A stretch of DNA of 18,483 nt from an uncultured Sphingomonadales bacterium (GCA_903893935.1 CAITOD010000046.1:1-18483); one strand, 5' to 3'; shown: positions 1 to 8,082, counted from the stretch's first letter. Translations and numbers: made by a program. Notes: a model not told the origin generated them from the letters alone.

Positions 1-70
1 ACCCGGTGCGGCCCGGGCAGCATCGGATCGGCGGTCCTGACGGGAAATGTTTCAGCGCTATGAGGGTGAC

Positions 71-1492
71 ATGACCGCCAGCACTGATCCCGTTGCAGTG
101 CTGAGCCGCGAACGCGAAAATGCCGCCCATGCGGCGCCCCGGTTCGTGCTGCCGCTCGCCCCTTCGCTCGAACACCGGCGGCTTCAGGTCTATCTCATGC
201 AACTGGTGGGCGATTCGCTGGGCATCGCCGCGGTGTTCCTCGGCGTTTCGCTGCTGCTCGCCCATTCCATCGACTGGCGCTGGATCGGCAACCTGCTGCT
301 GATGTTTGTTCCGCTCTACTGGACGTTCGCGATCGCGTTTCGCGTCTATTCGGTCGAATCGCTGATTTCGCCGCGCCGCGCGCAATTGCGCGTGGCCAAT
401 GCGCTGGTGGTGACGATTGCCGCGTTGTTCGTGGTCTATTTTCTGGCACAAAGCCCCCTTCAGGGCCGCCGCATGTGGATGGGCCTCAATGTGGTGGGCT
501 CGATCGCGGTGCTGGCAGCCCTTCGCAGCATGCTGCACGGGCTGGTCGAGCGCCGGTGCGGCCCCACCGCGCAAAACGTGCTGGTGATCGACGATGGCGG
601 CGGCATCGTGCGCATTCCCGGCGCCTGGACGGTGCAGACGCGCGAGCACAATCTGAAGCCCGATATCTGCGATCCGCACATGCTCGACCGGCTCGGGCTG
701 TTCATGACCAATATGGACCGCGTGCTGGTCACTTGCCCGCCCGAGCGGCGCGTGGCGTGGGCGATGGTGTTCAAAGGTTCGAACATCTGCGGCGAAATCG
801 TCGATCAGGATGTGCTGACGCTGGGCGTGGTCGGCGCGCGGCGCGCCGGCGCATTCGGCACCTTGATCGTGTCGCTCGGCCCGCTCAGCGTGCAGGGCCG
901 CGCGATCAAGCGCGCGATGGATCTGGCGCTGGCGACCACCGCACTCATGGCGCTGTTTCCGCTGCTGCTGATCGTTGCCGCGCTGATCCGGCTCGAAGAT
1001 GGCGGGCCGGTGTTCTTCTGCCAGCAGCGCCAGGGCCGCAACAACCGCCTGTTCTGGATCTACAAGTTCCGCTCGATGCGCGAATTGCAGCACGATCCGC
1101 TCGGCACCCGTTCGGCGAGCCGCGACGACGACCGGATCACGCGCATCGGGCGCTTTATCCGGCGCAGCAGCATCGATGAATTGCCGCAGCTGATCAATGT
1201 CTTGCGTGGCGATATGAGCATTGTCGGCCCGCGCCCGCATGCAATCGGGTCGCTCGCCGGCAACAAGCCGTTCTGGGATGTCGATCCGCGCTATCTGCTG
1301 CGCCATTCGCTCAAACCCGGGCTGACCGGGCTTGCCCAGGTGCGCGGCTTGCGCGGTGCGACCGACAGCGAAACCGATCTCGTGCACCGGTTGCAGGCCG
1401 ATCTTGAATACCTCGACGGGTGGACGGTGATGCGCGACATCCATATTATTTTCGCCACGCTCAAAGTGGTGGTGCACGATCGCGCTTTCTGA
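71..1492 (+). CDS. Polyprenyl-phosphate sugar-1-phosphate transferase (initiating transferase of exopolysaccharide synthesis)
   Basis: This enzyme transfers a sugar-1-phosphate from a UDP-sugar to undecaprenyl phosphate, the first step in building an exopolysaccharide repeat unit at the inner membrane. The N-terminal half has several hydrophobic segments (about residues 40-160). A further membrane segment (about 280-305) precedes the catalytic domain of the WcaJ/GumD/ExoY class. Visible motifs are IYKFRSMR (330-337), the Asp-Glu dyad D369-E370 in SSIDELPQL, VGPRP (385-389) and KPGLTGLAQVRG. The 473-residue length fits the long polytopic form. An in-frame ATG at 47 exists, but the ATG at 71 is preceded by GAGGG at 62-66 and is preferred. 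The nucleotide sugar used (glucose or galactose type) cannot be read from sequence. It stands first in the locus; upstream context is cut off by the window. Confidence 0.93.
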   Translation: MTASTDPVAVLSRERENAAHAAPRFVLPLAPSLEHRRLQVYLMQLVGDSLGIAAVFLGVSLLLAHSIDWRWIGNLLLMFVPLYWTFAIAFRVYSVESLISPRRAQLRVANALVVTIAALFVVYFLAQSPLQGRRMWMGLNVVGSIAVLAALRSMLHGLVERRCGPTAQNVLVIDDGGGIVRIPGAWTVQTREHNLKPDICDPHMLDRLGLFMTNMDRVLVTCPPERRVAWAMVFKGSNICGEIVDQDVLTLGVVGARRAGAFGTLIVSLGPLSVQGRAIKRAMDLALATTALMALFPLLLIVAALIRLEDGGPVFFCQQRQGRNNRLFWIYKFRSMRELQHDPLGTRSASRDDDRITRIGRFIRRSSIDELPQLINVLRGDMSIVGPRPHAIGSLAGNKPFWDVDPRYLLRHSLKPGLTGLAQVRGLRGATDSETDLVHRLQADLEYLDGWTVMRDIHIIFATLKVVVHDRAF

Positions 1493-1633
1493 TCGGGCGT
1501 GTTGCGGTGCGATCGCATCCGGGGTGCAGCTTTGCTCGCACTTGCAACCGGACCGGACCTAACAATCCCGAAAGATTTCACCAACCATCTGGATTGAAAG
1601 GGAATTTTTTTAAGGAAACGCCAAATAGGGTGG

Positions 1634-1662
1634 TTGAACTAGCCCGAATATGGCGCTATTGG
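1634..1662 (+). promoter_or_regulatory. Candidate promoter for the small exported protein gene
   Basis: TTGAAC at 1634-1639 is followed after 17 bases by TATTGG at 1657-1662, about 33 bases before the start codon at 1695. It lies in a patch (about 1575-1660) clearly richer in A and T than the flanking genes. The -35 box is good and the -10 box weak, so this is a tentative call. The rest of the 202-base gap 1493-1694 holds a TTTTTTT run at about 1606-1612 but no convincing terminator stem before it. Confidence 0.35.
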
Positions 1663-1694
1663 AGACTTGAGTTCACGCCCTTCGGAGTAAAGAC

Positions 1695-1988
1695 ATGTCC
1701 ATCACCAAGACCATCGCAGCGGGCATCGCTGTTTCAGGCCTTCTGTTGTCGACGGCAGCTTATGCCTCCGAAACGCGCGCCGACGGCGCTCCCGTGGCGG
1801 CTGCCAACACCGCGCAGGTCGCACTGCCGCTGACCGTCGCCAAGTCGGTGAAGCTGAAGCGCAAGTCGGCACCTGCCGCAGCCTATTCGAACGATGTCGT
1901 CGCCCCCGTCGTGGTGGGCTTGGCTCTGGTTGCTGCTGCGGGCGCAGGTTACGGGTTCTACTCGGCTTCGACGTCTTCCGGCCACTGA
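1695..1988 (+). CDS. Small exported protein with C-terminal hydrophobic segment, function unknown
   Basis: A 97-residue protein that I do not recognise. It begins with a typical Sec signal peptide (K5, hydrophobic core about 8-21, likely cleavage after AYA at about residue 24). An Ala/Val-rich linker follows with a basic patch KLKRKS (about 53-58). Near the C terminus a hydrophobic, glycine-bearing stretch (VVAPVVVGLALVAAAGAGYG, about 68-87) could be a membrane segment, and the protein ends in a short Ser/Gly tail. GGAG at 1684-1687 sits 7 bases before the ATG. The gene is isolated: 202 bases behind the sugar transferase gene, with its own candidate promoter and a strong terminator directly after. 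A monocistronic, possibly highly expressed envelope protein is the natural reading. There is no PEP-CTERM motif. Confidence 0.8.
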   Translation: MSITKTIAAGIAVSGLLLSTAAYASETRADGAPVAAANTAQVALPLTVAKSVKLKRKSAPAAAYSNDVVAPVVVGLALVAAAGAGYGFYSASTSSGH

Positions 1989-2013
1989 TCGGCCGAACCC
2001 GATACCAAATTTG

Positions 2014-2043
2014 AAAGGCCCGTGCTCTGGCACGGGCCTTTTT
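2014..2043 (+). terminator. Strong rho-independent terminator
   Basis: A perfect 12-base-pair stem AAAGGCCCGTGC / GCACGGGCCTTT (2014-2025 and 2030-2041) encloses the tetraloop TCTG and runs into further T residues (T run 2039-2043). It begins 26 bases after the stop codon of the small exported protein gene. It should insulate that gene from the ligase/polymerase gene downstream. Confidence 0.93.
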
Positions 2044-2140
2044 CATTGCATGCAACGCGGTCACCTGCGCTGTGCCGGGGCGAAAACATCACTCCGCGCT
2101 CGGCCAATCCCGTGAGCACGGCCATCGCGCACGATGCGAT

Positions 2141-2168
2141 TTGACCGCACCGCGCCATCCGCTAGGAA
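2141..2168 (+). promoter_or_regulatory. Candidate promoter for the O-antigen ligase/polymerase gene
   Basis: TTGACC at 2141-2146 (five of six to the -35 consensus) is followed after 16 bases by TAGGAA at 2163-2168, a weak -10. It lies about 40 bases before the preferred start at 2210. A promoter is expected here because a strong terminator precedes it. The rest of 2044-2209 shows nothing else I can support. Confidence 0.35.
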
Positions 2169-2209
2169 CCGTCGGGACCATCCACCCGCCAATGCGAGCG
2201 CAAGGCCCG

Positions 2210-3685
2210 ATGACACCGCCTGATCCTGATGCCGAAACGGGCGGCGTGGCCCGGGCTCTGGACAACTCCCGGCCATCGCGCTCGCGGCGGCGGCGTCGCA
2301 CCGGCAGCGCGCCGGTCCCGGCGTCGCGCTGGCGCTTCGATTCCGTGCCCAGGCCGACGCTGATCGCGCTTGCCATGGTGATCGCTGCCGTCGCGCTCGG
2401 CGGCGGCGGCACTTCGAATCCGCAGACCGAAATTCCGCTCGAAGTAACCATTGCGCTGTTGCTCGCGCTGGCCTTGGCCATGCCGTCGTCTGCCGCGCCG
2501 GCCGGCCGTGTGCCCGCCATGGTCTGGTGGATCGCGCTGCCGGGTGTGCTGCTGGCGCTTGGCCAGCTCGTCCCGCTGCCCCCGGCCATCTGGCGCAATT
2601 TGCCCGGGCGCGACGCAGAACGCGCGGCACTCGATCTGATCGGCGCTGGCGGCGCATGGATGCCGCTGTCGATCGCGCCGGCGACAACGTTTTCGGCTTT
2701 GCTCGCCTTGCTGGTGCCACTGGTCGTGCTGGTCATGGTCGCCAGGCTCGATGCGCGCGGTCGCGCCGTCGTGCTGGCGGGTGTGGCCCTCGCTGCGCTG
2801 GTCTCGATTGTGCTGGGCGCCTTGCAATTGTCGCAACTGGGTGGCGCCAGCTGGGCGCTCTATCCCTTTTCCAACCTCGGCTGGCTGATCGGCTTTCAGG
2901 CCAACCGCAATGCCGAGGCCGATATCCTCCAGATCGGCATGCTGGCAGCCTCAGCGACCGGGCTCGCGCATGACAATCACCAGGATCCGGGCGCGCTGCG
3001 GCTGCCGCTGGTGCTTGGCGCGCTGGTGGTGCTGGCAATCGGCGTGCTGATGTCCGGCTCGCGCGCCGGCATTGCGCTGACCGCGATGACGGCCGTGTGG
3101 ATTCTCGCCATCGCGTGGCCGGGGCTGGTGCGCAAAGTCCGTCATTTGTGGTGGTGGCTTGCCGGCGTCACGCTCGGATTGCTCGCCGCCGCTGTCGCGC
3201 TCACCCGCTTTGCAGCGATCCAGACCGTGATCGACAGGTTCGGCACCGACACCGAGGGACGCTGGGATTTCTGGATCGACACCGTCTATGCCTTGCGCAA
3301 GGCATGGCCGGCCGGCACCGGCATCGGCACCTTTTCGATTGCCTACGAAGCGGCCGAGCGGCTCGAAACCGTCAGCGACCTGTTCCCCTATCGCGCGCAC
3401 AACGACTGGCTGGAATGGACGCTTGAAAGCGGTGCGGCGGGTTGGCTGGCGGGGGTGCTCATGCTCGCAGCACTGGCCTGGTCGGCGCGCCTCGCCTGGC
3501 GCCGGGGCGCGGGGCATCCGGTTGTACGCGGGCAAGTGCTGTTCGGCATTGCCGTTCTGGTCAACGAGAGCTTGCACGCCGCGGTCGATTTTCCGATGCG
3601 CGCAATGAGCCTTGCAACGCTGGTCGCGGTCGCGATGGCGATGATGACACCCGTCTCCACAGAGCCCGACGCACCATGCGCATGA
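2210..3685 (+). CDS. O-antigen ligase / polysaccharide polymerase family membrane protein (Wzy_C-like)
   Basis: A 491-residue polytopic inner-membrane protein of the O-antigen ligase/polymerase superfamily. Members join or polymerise lipid-linked glycan units at the periplasmic face. After a basic N-terminal region (SRSRRRRR) come about ten to twelve hydrophobic segments. The family signature lies in the large periplasmic loop: GSRAGIALT, then GRWDFWIDTVYALRKAWPAG, then the conserved RAHNDWLEW stretch with H397, followed by a late membrane part with LHAAVDFPMR. The frame is open from 2072. The first 46 codons look non-coding-like, and ATG 2210 has AAGG at 2202-2205, so 2210 is preferred over 2072 or 2192. 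Whether it is the repeat-unit polymerase or a ligase is unclear, because a second Wzy-like gene lies at 12189-13658. Confidence 0.87.
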   Translation: MTPPDPDAETGGVARALDNSRPSRSRRRRRTGSAPVPASRWRFDSVPRPTLIALAMVIAAVALGGGGTSNPQTEIPLEVTIALLLALALAMPSSAAPAGRVPAMVWWIALPGVLLALGQLVPLPPAIWRNLPGRDAERAALDLIGAGGAWMPLSIAPATTFSALLALLVPLVVLVMVARLDARGRAVVLAGVALAALVSIVLGALQLSQLGGASWALYPFSNLGWLIGFQANRNAEADILQIGMLAASATGLAHDNHQDPGALRLPLVLGALVVLAIGVLMSGSRAGIALTAMTAVWILAIAWPGLVRKVRHLWWWLAGVTLGLLAAAVALTRFAAIQTVIDRFGTDTEGRWDFWIDTVYALRKAWPAGTGIGTFSIAYEAAERLETVSDLFPYRAHNDWLEWTLESGAAGWLAGVLMLAALAWSARLAWRRGAGHPVVRGQVLFGIAVLVNESLHAAVDFPMRAMSLATLVAVAMAMMTPVSTEPDAPCA

Positions 3686-3744
3686 TATCGGCAAGTTCGG
3701 TCAGCGGCGGTTCAGCCGCAAGTCCGCAACCAAAACCGTCGGCA

Positions 3745-3773
3745 TTGCGAACGATTGTGCATGGCAATATAAG
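3745..3773 (+). promoter_or_regulatory. Candidate promoter of the export/assembly operon
   Basis: TTGCGA at 3745-3750, a 17-base spacer, then TATAAG at 3768-3773 (five of six to the -10 consensus). This is the best promoter-like match I found in the window. Transcription would start near 3780. The chosen GTG start at 3888 would then have a leader of about 108 bases, while the upstream ATG at 3783 would be nearly leaderless. It would drive the operon running to 12229. Confidence 0.5.
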
Positions 3774-3887
3774 GCCCCCCAAATGACCCCCAATCCGATC
3801 GCTCGTCTGGTATCCAAAGCCGCGCCTGCGTCGTTCCGGGCAAATGCAGTGCCGGCTTCCGGCCCGGCTTCTGGAGAAAGCATTTTC

Positions 3888-4616
3888 GTGAAGCGATCCT
3901 TTTTCCCGGCCGTTTTCCCGGCCGTTTTCCGGGCCGGTGTCCCGGCCGCAGCAATGCTGCTTGCGCTTTCGGCCTGTGCGCCCGGCTATTACCGGCATCT
4001 GCCTTCCGGGCCGGCGGCATACAAATCGATCCCCCCCGAAGCCGGGGCCGCAGACCGCAAGGCGTTTCTGATTGCGCCGGGCGACCAGTTGACTTTGAAA
4101 GTCATGGGTGAAGACGATCTGAGCCTCGACAAAGTCGTCGTCGACAATTCGGGCGCCATCCAGGTCCCCCTGGCGGGTGAAGTGATGGTCGAAGGCCATT
4201 CGCCCGGCGAAGTGACGAAGACCATTGCCGATCTGCTGCGCACCAAAGGCTTGCGCAATCCCCAGGTCGCGCTCAACATCTCCGAGCCGGTATCGCGCAC
4301 CGTGTCGGTCGAAGGCCAGGTGACCAAGGCCGGTGTCTATGCCATCACGCCCGACACCACGCTGCTGTCGGCGGTGGCGCTGGCCGAAAGCCCGACGCGC
4401 GTGGCCAAGCTCGACGATGTGGTCGTACTGCGGATCCGGAACGGCGAGCGGCTGGCCGCGCGCTTTGATCTCGATCGCATCCGCCACGGGCTCGACGAAG
4501 ACCCGCAGATCCTGCCCGGCGACACGGTCGTGGTCGGCTTCAGCCAGGTCAAGTCCGGCTATCGCGATCTGCTGCAGGCGTCCAACCTGATCTACAATCT
4601 CTTCACCAGATTCTGA
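3888..4616 (+). CDS. Polysaccharide export outer-membrane lipoprotein (short GumB/Wza-like OPX protein)
   Basis: Export protein of the Wza/GumB family, expected to carry the finished polymer across the periplasm and outer membrane with the Wzc-like partner encoded next. With the GTG at 3888 as start it is 242 residues and begins with a textbook lipoprotein signal: K2 R3, a hydrophobic core and the lipobox LSAC with C30. GGAGAAAG at 3873-3880 supports this start. The frame also opens at ATG 3783, which would add 35 residues before the signal. A Poly_export domain (about 55-125, FLIAPGDQLTLKVMGEDDLS onward) is followed by one SLBB-type domain (about 130-200, SVEGQVTKAGVYAI). The C terminus is a short amphipathic helix (LLQASNLIYNLFTRF). 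It is much shorter than E. coli Wza (379 residues) and closer to GumB. Confidence 0.9.
   Translation: MKRSFFPAVFPAVFRAGVPAAAMLLALSACAPGYYRHLPSGPAAYKSIPPEAGAADRKAFLIAPGDQLTLKVMGEDDLSLDKVVVDNSGAIQVPLAGEVMVEGHSPGEVTKTIADLLRTKGLRNPQVALNISEPVSRTVSVEGQVTKAGVYAITPDTTLLSAVALAESPTRVAKLDDVVVLRIRNGERLAARFDLDRIRHGLDEDPQILPGDTVVVGFSQVKSGYRDLLQASNLIYNLFTRF
3901..3948 (+). repeat. Four tandem 12-base units inside the lipoprotein signal peptide
   Basis: Units 3901-3912 and 3913-3924 are identical (TTTTCCCGGCCG). 3925-3936 differs at one position and 3937-3948 at two. Each unit is four codons, giving FPAV, FPAV, FRAG, VPAA in the hydrophobic core of the signal peptide. Unit gain or loss would stay in frame. 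Confidence 0.85.
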
Positions 4617-4627
4617 AACACAACGGG

Positions 4628-6871
4628 GTGGCCGTGCAACACGAACAGACCAAGTTGGCGGGCGAGCGTGCGCTCGTGCCGACCCCTTTGGAGCAATACG
4701 GCGAAAGCCTGACTTACGAGGAACAGGAGCAGGGCTTTGACTTGCGCGCGCTGTTCCTGCTTGTGCGCGCCAATGCCGCGCTGATCGCGGCGATATTCGC
4801 GGCGTCGCTGGCTGCGGCAATTGTCGTTACTTTGCTGATGACACCGCAATTTACCGCCACGACAACGGTGCAGATCAACGATCAGGCCTCGCAAGTGCTG
4901 GGCAAAGCCGCCGACGCCGACACCAGCGAAGCGCAAGCATCGAGCGCGCAGGAGGCCGAGCGGTTTCTCGAAACCCAGCTTGAAATCATCAACAGCCGCG
5001 CCATCGCGCAGCGGGTGGCGCACCGGCTCAACCTGATCGGCAACCCGGCGTTCTACAAGGCGATGGGCAAGCGCATGCCCACCGACAACCCCAGCCACCG
5101 CGAGCTCGAAGAAAGCGCGATCAAGATCCTGCTCAAAGCCGAATCCGGCACTTTGCCGCACAACACCCGGCTCGCCTCGATCGCGTTTACCGCGCACGAT
5201 CCCAATTTCGCGGCAAAAATCGCCAACACCTGGGCTTCGGAATATATCCAGGCCAATCTGCAACGGCGCTACGACAGTTCGGACTACGCGCGCGAATTCA
5301 TCCAGGGCCAGTTGAACGACGCCAAAGTCAAACTCGAAAAATCCGAACGCGATCTCAATGCCTATGCGCGCAGCGTCGGGCTGATCAAAATGCGCGAAGC
5401 CAACCCGCTGCCCAATTCGGAAACCGGCGAAGGATCGGTGCCCAATTCGGTCACCGCATCGAGCCTGCTTCAGTTGAACTACGCCGCCAACCAGGCCGAA
5501 CAGGCGCGCATTGTTGCCGAACAGCGCTGGCAGGCTGTGAGCAAGGGCGATCTGCTGAGTTCGCCCGAAGTCCTGTCGAATTCCGCGATCTCCGATCTGC
5601 TTGCCGAACGCGCGCGCAACATCGGCGAACTCGAGCGCGAACGCGCGCGCCATACCGATGATTTTCCGACGGTGGCGCAGCTCAAGGCGCAAGTCGATAC
5701 GATCAACCACCAGATCGACGCGGTGGCGCGCAATGTGCGCCAGTCGATCAAACAGCAATACGATGCCGCGGTTGAGACCGAAAACCGGCTCAAGGCGCAA
5801 GTTGCCTCGCTCAAGGGATCGTCGCTGACCGAACAGGATCGTTCGGTGCAGTACAACCTGCTCGCGCGCGATGCCGACACCAACCGTTCGCTCTATGAAA
5901 GCCTGCTGCAGCGCTACAAGGAATTGACCGCGGCTTCGGGGATCAGCGCGAGCAATATTGCGATCATCGACAGCGCCGAAGATCCGATCGAGCCGAGTTC
6001 GCCGCTGCTCCTGCTCAATCTGGGGCTCGGGCTGCTGGCCGGTCTGATCCTCTCGGTGCTGGTGGTCACGGTCCGCCAACAGCTCGACGATGCCGTGCGC
6101 ATCCCCGAAGACATCGAGGCCAAGCTGCACATCCCGTTGCTCGGCGTTATTCCGATGACCGACGATGTGCTGCCCGCCACCGCGCTCGACGATCCCAAGT
6201 CGATGCTCAGCGAGGCATACAACTCGCTGCGCAGTTCGCTGCTGCTGTCGAGCGCCAATGGTCTGCCCAAGACGCTGCTGGTCACCAGTTCGCAACCGGC
6301 CGAGGGCAAATCGACCACCAGCATGGCGATCGCGCGCGGCGTGGCGAAGCTCGGCCGCACCGTCCTGCTGATCGACGTCGATATGCGGCGCCCGTCGGTG
6401 CATGCGACGTTCGGCTACGACAACAAGAAAGGTCTGTCGTCGGTGCTCACCGCGCAGCATTCGGTCGAAGCGGTGCTGCAGCAAACCGTGCATGACAACC
6501 TGATGGTCATGTCGTCGGGCCCGATCCCGCCCAGCCCGACCGATTTGCTGAGCTCGATCGCAATGGCGCAACTGGTCAGGGACCTGTCGAGCCGGTTCGA
6601 TCTGGTCATCCTCGACAGTCCGCCGGTGCTCGGCCTTGCCGATGCGCCGATCCTGTCGTCGCTGGTCGATGGGGTGATCCTGGTGGTGCAGGCCGATCGC
6701 AGCCGCGGCGGTTCGCTCAAGGCATCGCTGCGTCGCCTGCAGGATGGGCACGCCAATCTGCTCGGCGGGGCGCTGACGATGTTCGATCCCAAAAAGATCT
6801 CCAACCGCTATTCCGAATATTACGGTTACGCCTATTACAGCTATCAATATAGCGAAGCCAAAGAGGGGTGA
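4628..6871 (+). CDS. Wzc-like polysaccharide co-polymerase with bacterial tyrosine kinase domain
   Basis: Inner-membrane chain-length regulator fused to a BY-kinase, partner of the export lipoprotein and the Wzy polymerase; cycles of autophosphorylation control polymer assembly. The 747 residues are organised as a Wzz-type domain with a first membrane segment (about 50-71), a long periplasmic helical region, a second membrane segment (about 460-482) and a cytoplasmic kinase. Visible kinase motifs are Walker A AEGKSTTS (K561), Walker A' LLIDVDMRRP (D583, D585) and Walker B LVILDSPP (D663). The tail, residues 726-747, carries eight tyrosines (728, 731, 732, 734, 736, 737, 739, 741). It starts 11 bases after the lipoprotein stop. 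Both GTG 4628 and GTG 4634 are possible starts with a poor ribosome site. No Wzb-type phosphatase gene is visible. Confidence 0.93.
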   Translation: MAVQHEQTKLAGERALVPTPLEQYGESLTYEEQEQGFDLRALFLLVRANAALIAAIFAASLAAAIVVTLLMTPQFTATTTVQINDQASQVLGKAADADTSEAQASSAQEAERFLETQLEIINSRAIAQRVAHRLNLIGNPAFYKAMGKRMPTDNPSHRELEESAIKILLKAESGTLPHNTRLASIAFTAHDPNFAAKIANTWASEYIQANLQRRYDSSDYAREFIQGQLNDAKVKLEKSERDLNAYARSVGLIKMREANPLPNSETGEGSVPNSVTASSLLQLNYAANQAEQARIVAEQRWQAVSKGDLLSSPEVLSNSAISDLLAERARNIGELERERARHTDDFPTVAQLKAQVDTINHQIDAVARNVRQSIKQQYDAAVETENRLKAQVASLKGSSLTEQDRSVQYNLLARDADTNRSLYESLLQRYKELTAASGISASNIAIIDSAEDPIEPSSPLLLLNLGLGLLAGLILSVLVVTVRQQLDDAVRIPEDIEAKLHIPLLGVIPMTDDVLPATALDDPKSMLSEAYNSLRSSLLLSSANGLPKTLLVTSSQPAEGKSTTSMAIARGVAKLGRTVLLIDVDMRRPSVHATFGYDNKKGLSSVLTAQHSVEAVLQQTVHDNLMVMSSGPIPPSPTDLLSSIAMAQLVRDLSSRFDLVILDSPPVLGLADAPILSSLVDGVILVVQADRSRGGSLKASLRRLQDGHANLLGGALTMFDPKKISNRYSEYYGYAYYSYQYSEAKEG

Positions 6872-6876
6872 CCGGC

Positions 6877-8058
6877 ATGGTCAGGCCAGGTTTGCACCGG
6901 GGGTGGCGCATCCTGGCGGTGACCGGGTGCGTGGTCTATGCGGCGCTGGCGATCATCGCCGGGCTCGATCGCATGGCGGCCGGCGATGTGCGAAGGCGGT
7001 CCCTGCCCGACTGGCCATATGCGATTGCCGCGCCGTTTGAGGCTGCACAGTCCGCGCTCCGGCGGGGCGATCCTGCCGGTGCAGTGCGGCAGGCGCAGAC
7101 CGTGGTTCGCCACGATCCGGTCAATCCGCGCGCGATCAGCCTGCTGGGTGCAAGCCTGCTGACGGCGCGCCAGATCGATGCGGCACGCGATGCGTTCGTG
7201 CTGGCCGAACGGCTGGGCTGGCGCGACCCGGTAACCCAGCGCTACTGGCTGGCCGAGGCGCTGCGGCTGGGCGATGCGGCGCGCGCGGCCCGTCACCTCG
7301 ATGCCCTGTTGCGCCAGCAGCCCGACGTGCCCGATCGCGACACGCTGCTGCGCTCGCTGCTGATCTATGACGAAGGTCGCGCTGCGCTCGCCGACCGGCT
7401 GAAAAGCGATCCGGACTGGCTGGTGCCGTTTGTTGCGCAAGTCGATCGGCTCGATGATGATGATCTCGACGCGCGCGCCGATGTGGTGCAGCGGACCGGC
7501 GCCGGCCACTGGCAATGCCCGCAAGCCGCCAACCTGATCGATGCCCTGCTCGCGCACGGTTTGCTCGATGATGCCACGACAGTTCACCGCACGGTCTGCC
7601 CGGGCGAATCCGGGCTGGTCAACGATGGTCATTTCAACCGGCTGGCAAGCGATGCGATCGCCTCGGCGCTCGACTGGAACCTCGCCCGGCGCGGCGATCT
7701 GGTGATCACGGTCAATCCGGTCGCACCCCACGCCTACAGCGTGGCGATATCGAACACCGCGCCATCGACCGTGCTGGCTGCTGTGCAAATGACCACCGAC
7801 GGGCCCGGGCACTATCGCGTGACCTGGCAATCACCCGAAACATCGGCGAAAGATGCCGCCGCGCTGCAGGTGGCCTTTGGTTGCGACAGCAATCTCGACC
7901 AGGCCAGCAGCGGAAGCCGCTCGGGCGGCAGCGAGCCGCGCTATGCGGCAGACCTGGTGGTCCCGGCCACTTGCCCGACCCCCGCAGTGCGGTTCTGGCT
8001 CGCCCCCAACCACCCGGTCAATCTGGCCGACGTGCGCATCAGCCGGCTCGCGCCCTAG
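6877..8058 (+). CDS. Membrane-anchored TPR-like protein of the polysaccharide operon, function unknown
   Basis: A 393-residue protein with a short basic N terminus, a single hydrophobic segment (about 12-29) and a probably periplasmic body. Residues of about 50-150 read as two to three TPR-like helical pairs (for example AVRQAQTVVRHDPVNPRAISLLG, then a segment with DAARDAFVLAERLGW). The C-terminal third is different: beta-rich in appearance, with three cysteines. I do not recognise it as a named family member. TPR proteins in export operons often act as scaffolds between inner- and outer-membrane parts, which is inference here. ATG 6877 has GAGGGG at 6863-6868, 8 bases upstream. GTG 6868, overlapping the kinase stop, is the alternative start. 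Confidence 0.78.
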   Translation: MVRPGLHRGWRILAVTGCVVYAALAIIAGLDRMAAGDVRRRSLPDWPYAIAAPFEAAQSALRRGDPAGAVRQAQTVVRHDPVNPRAISLLGASLLTARQIDAARDAFVLAERLGWRDPVTQRYWLAEALRLGDAARAARHLDALLRQQPDVPDRDTLLRSLLIYDEGRAALADRLKSDPDWLVPFVAQVDRLDDDDLDARADVVQRTGAGHWQCPQAANLIDALLAHGLLDDATTVHRTVCPGESGLVNDGHFNRLASDAIASALDWNLARRGDLVITVNPVAPHAYSVAISNTAPSTVLAAVQMTTDGPGHYRVTWQSPETSAKDAAALQVAFGCDSNLDQASSGSRSGGSEPRYAADLVVPATCPTPAVRFWLAPNHPVNLADVRISRLAP

Positions 8059-8082
8059 CCTTTGGCATTCTGGAACGACGCA

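Noticed and set aside
1606..1612. T run after the sugar transferase gene as a terminator
   Set aside because: No stable GC-rich stem lies directly before it.
1695..1988. Small exported protein as a PEP-CTERM/exosortase substrate
   Set aside because: There is a C-terminal hydrophobic segment but no PEP motif before it and no basic cluster at the end; no exosortase gene is in the window.
4592..6847. 751-codon open frame on the minus strand across the whole kinase gene
   Set aside because: It is antisense to an unmistakable Wzc gene, is rich in Arg, His, Gln and Asp as GC3-biased shadow frames are, and has no ribosome site or recognisable domain.
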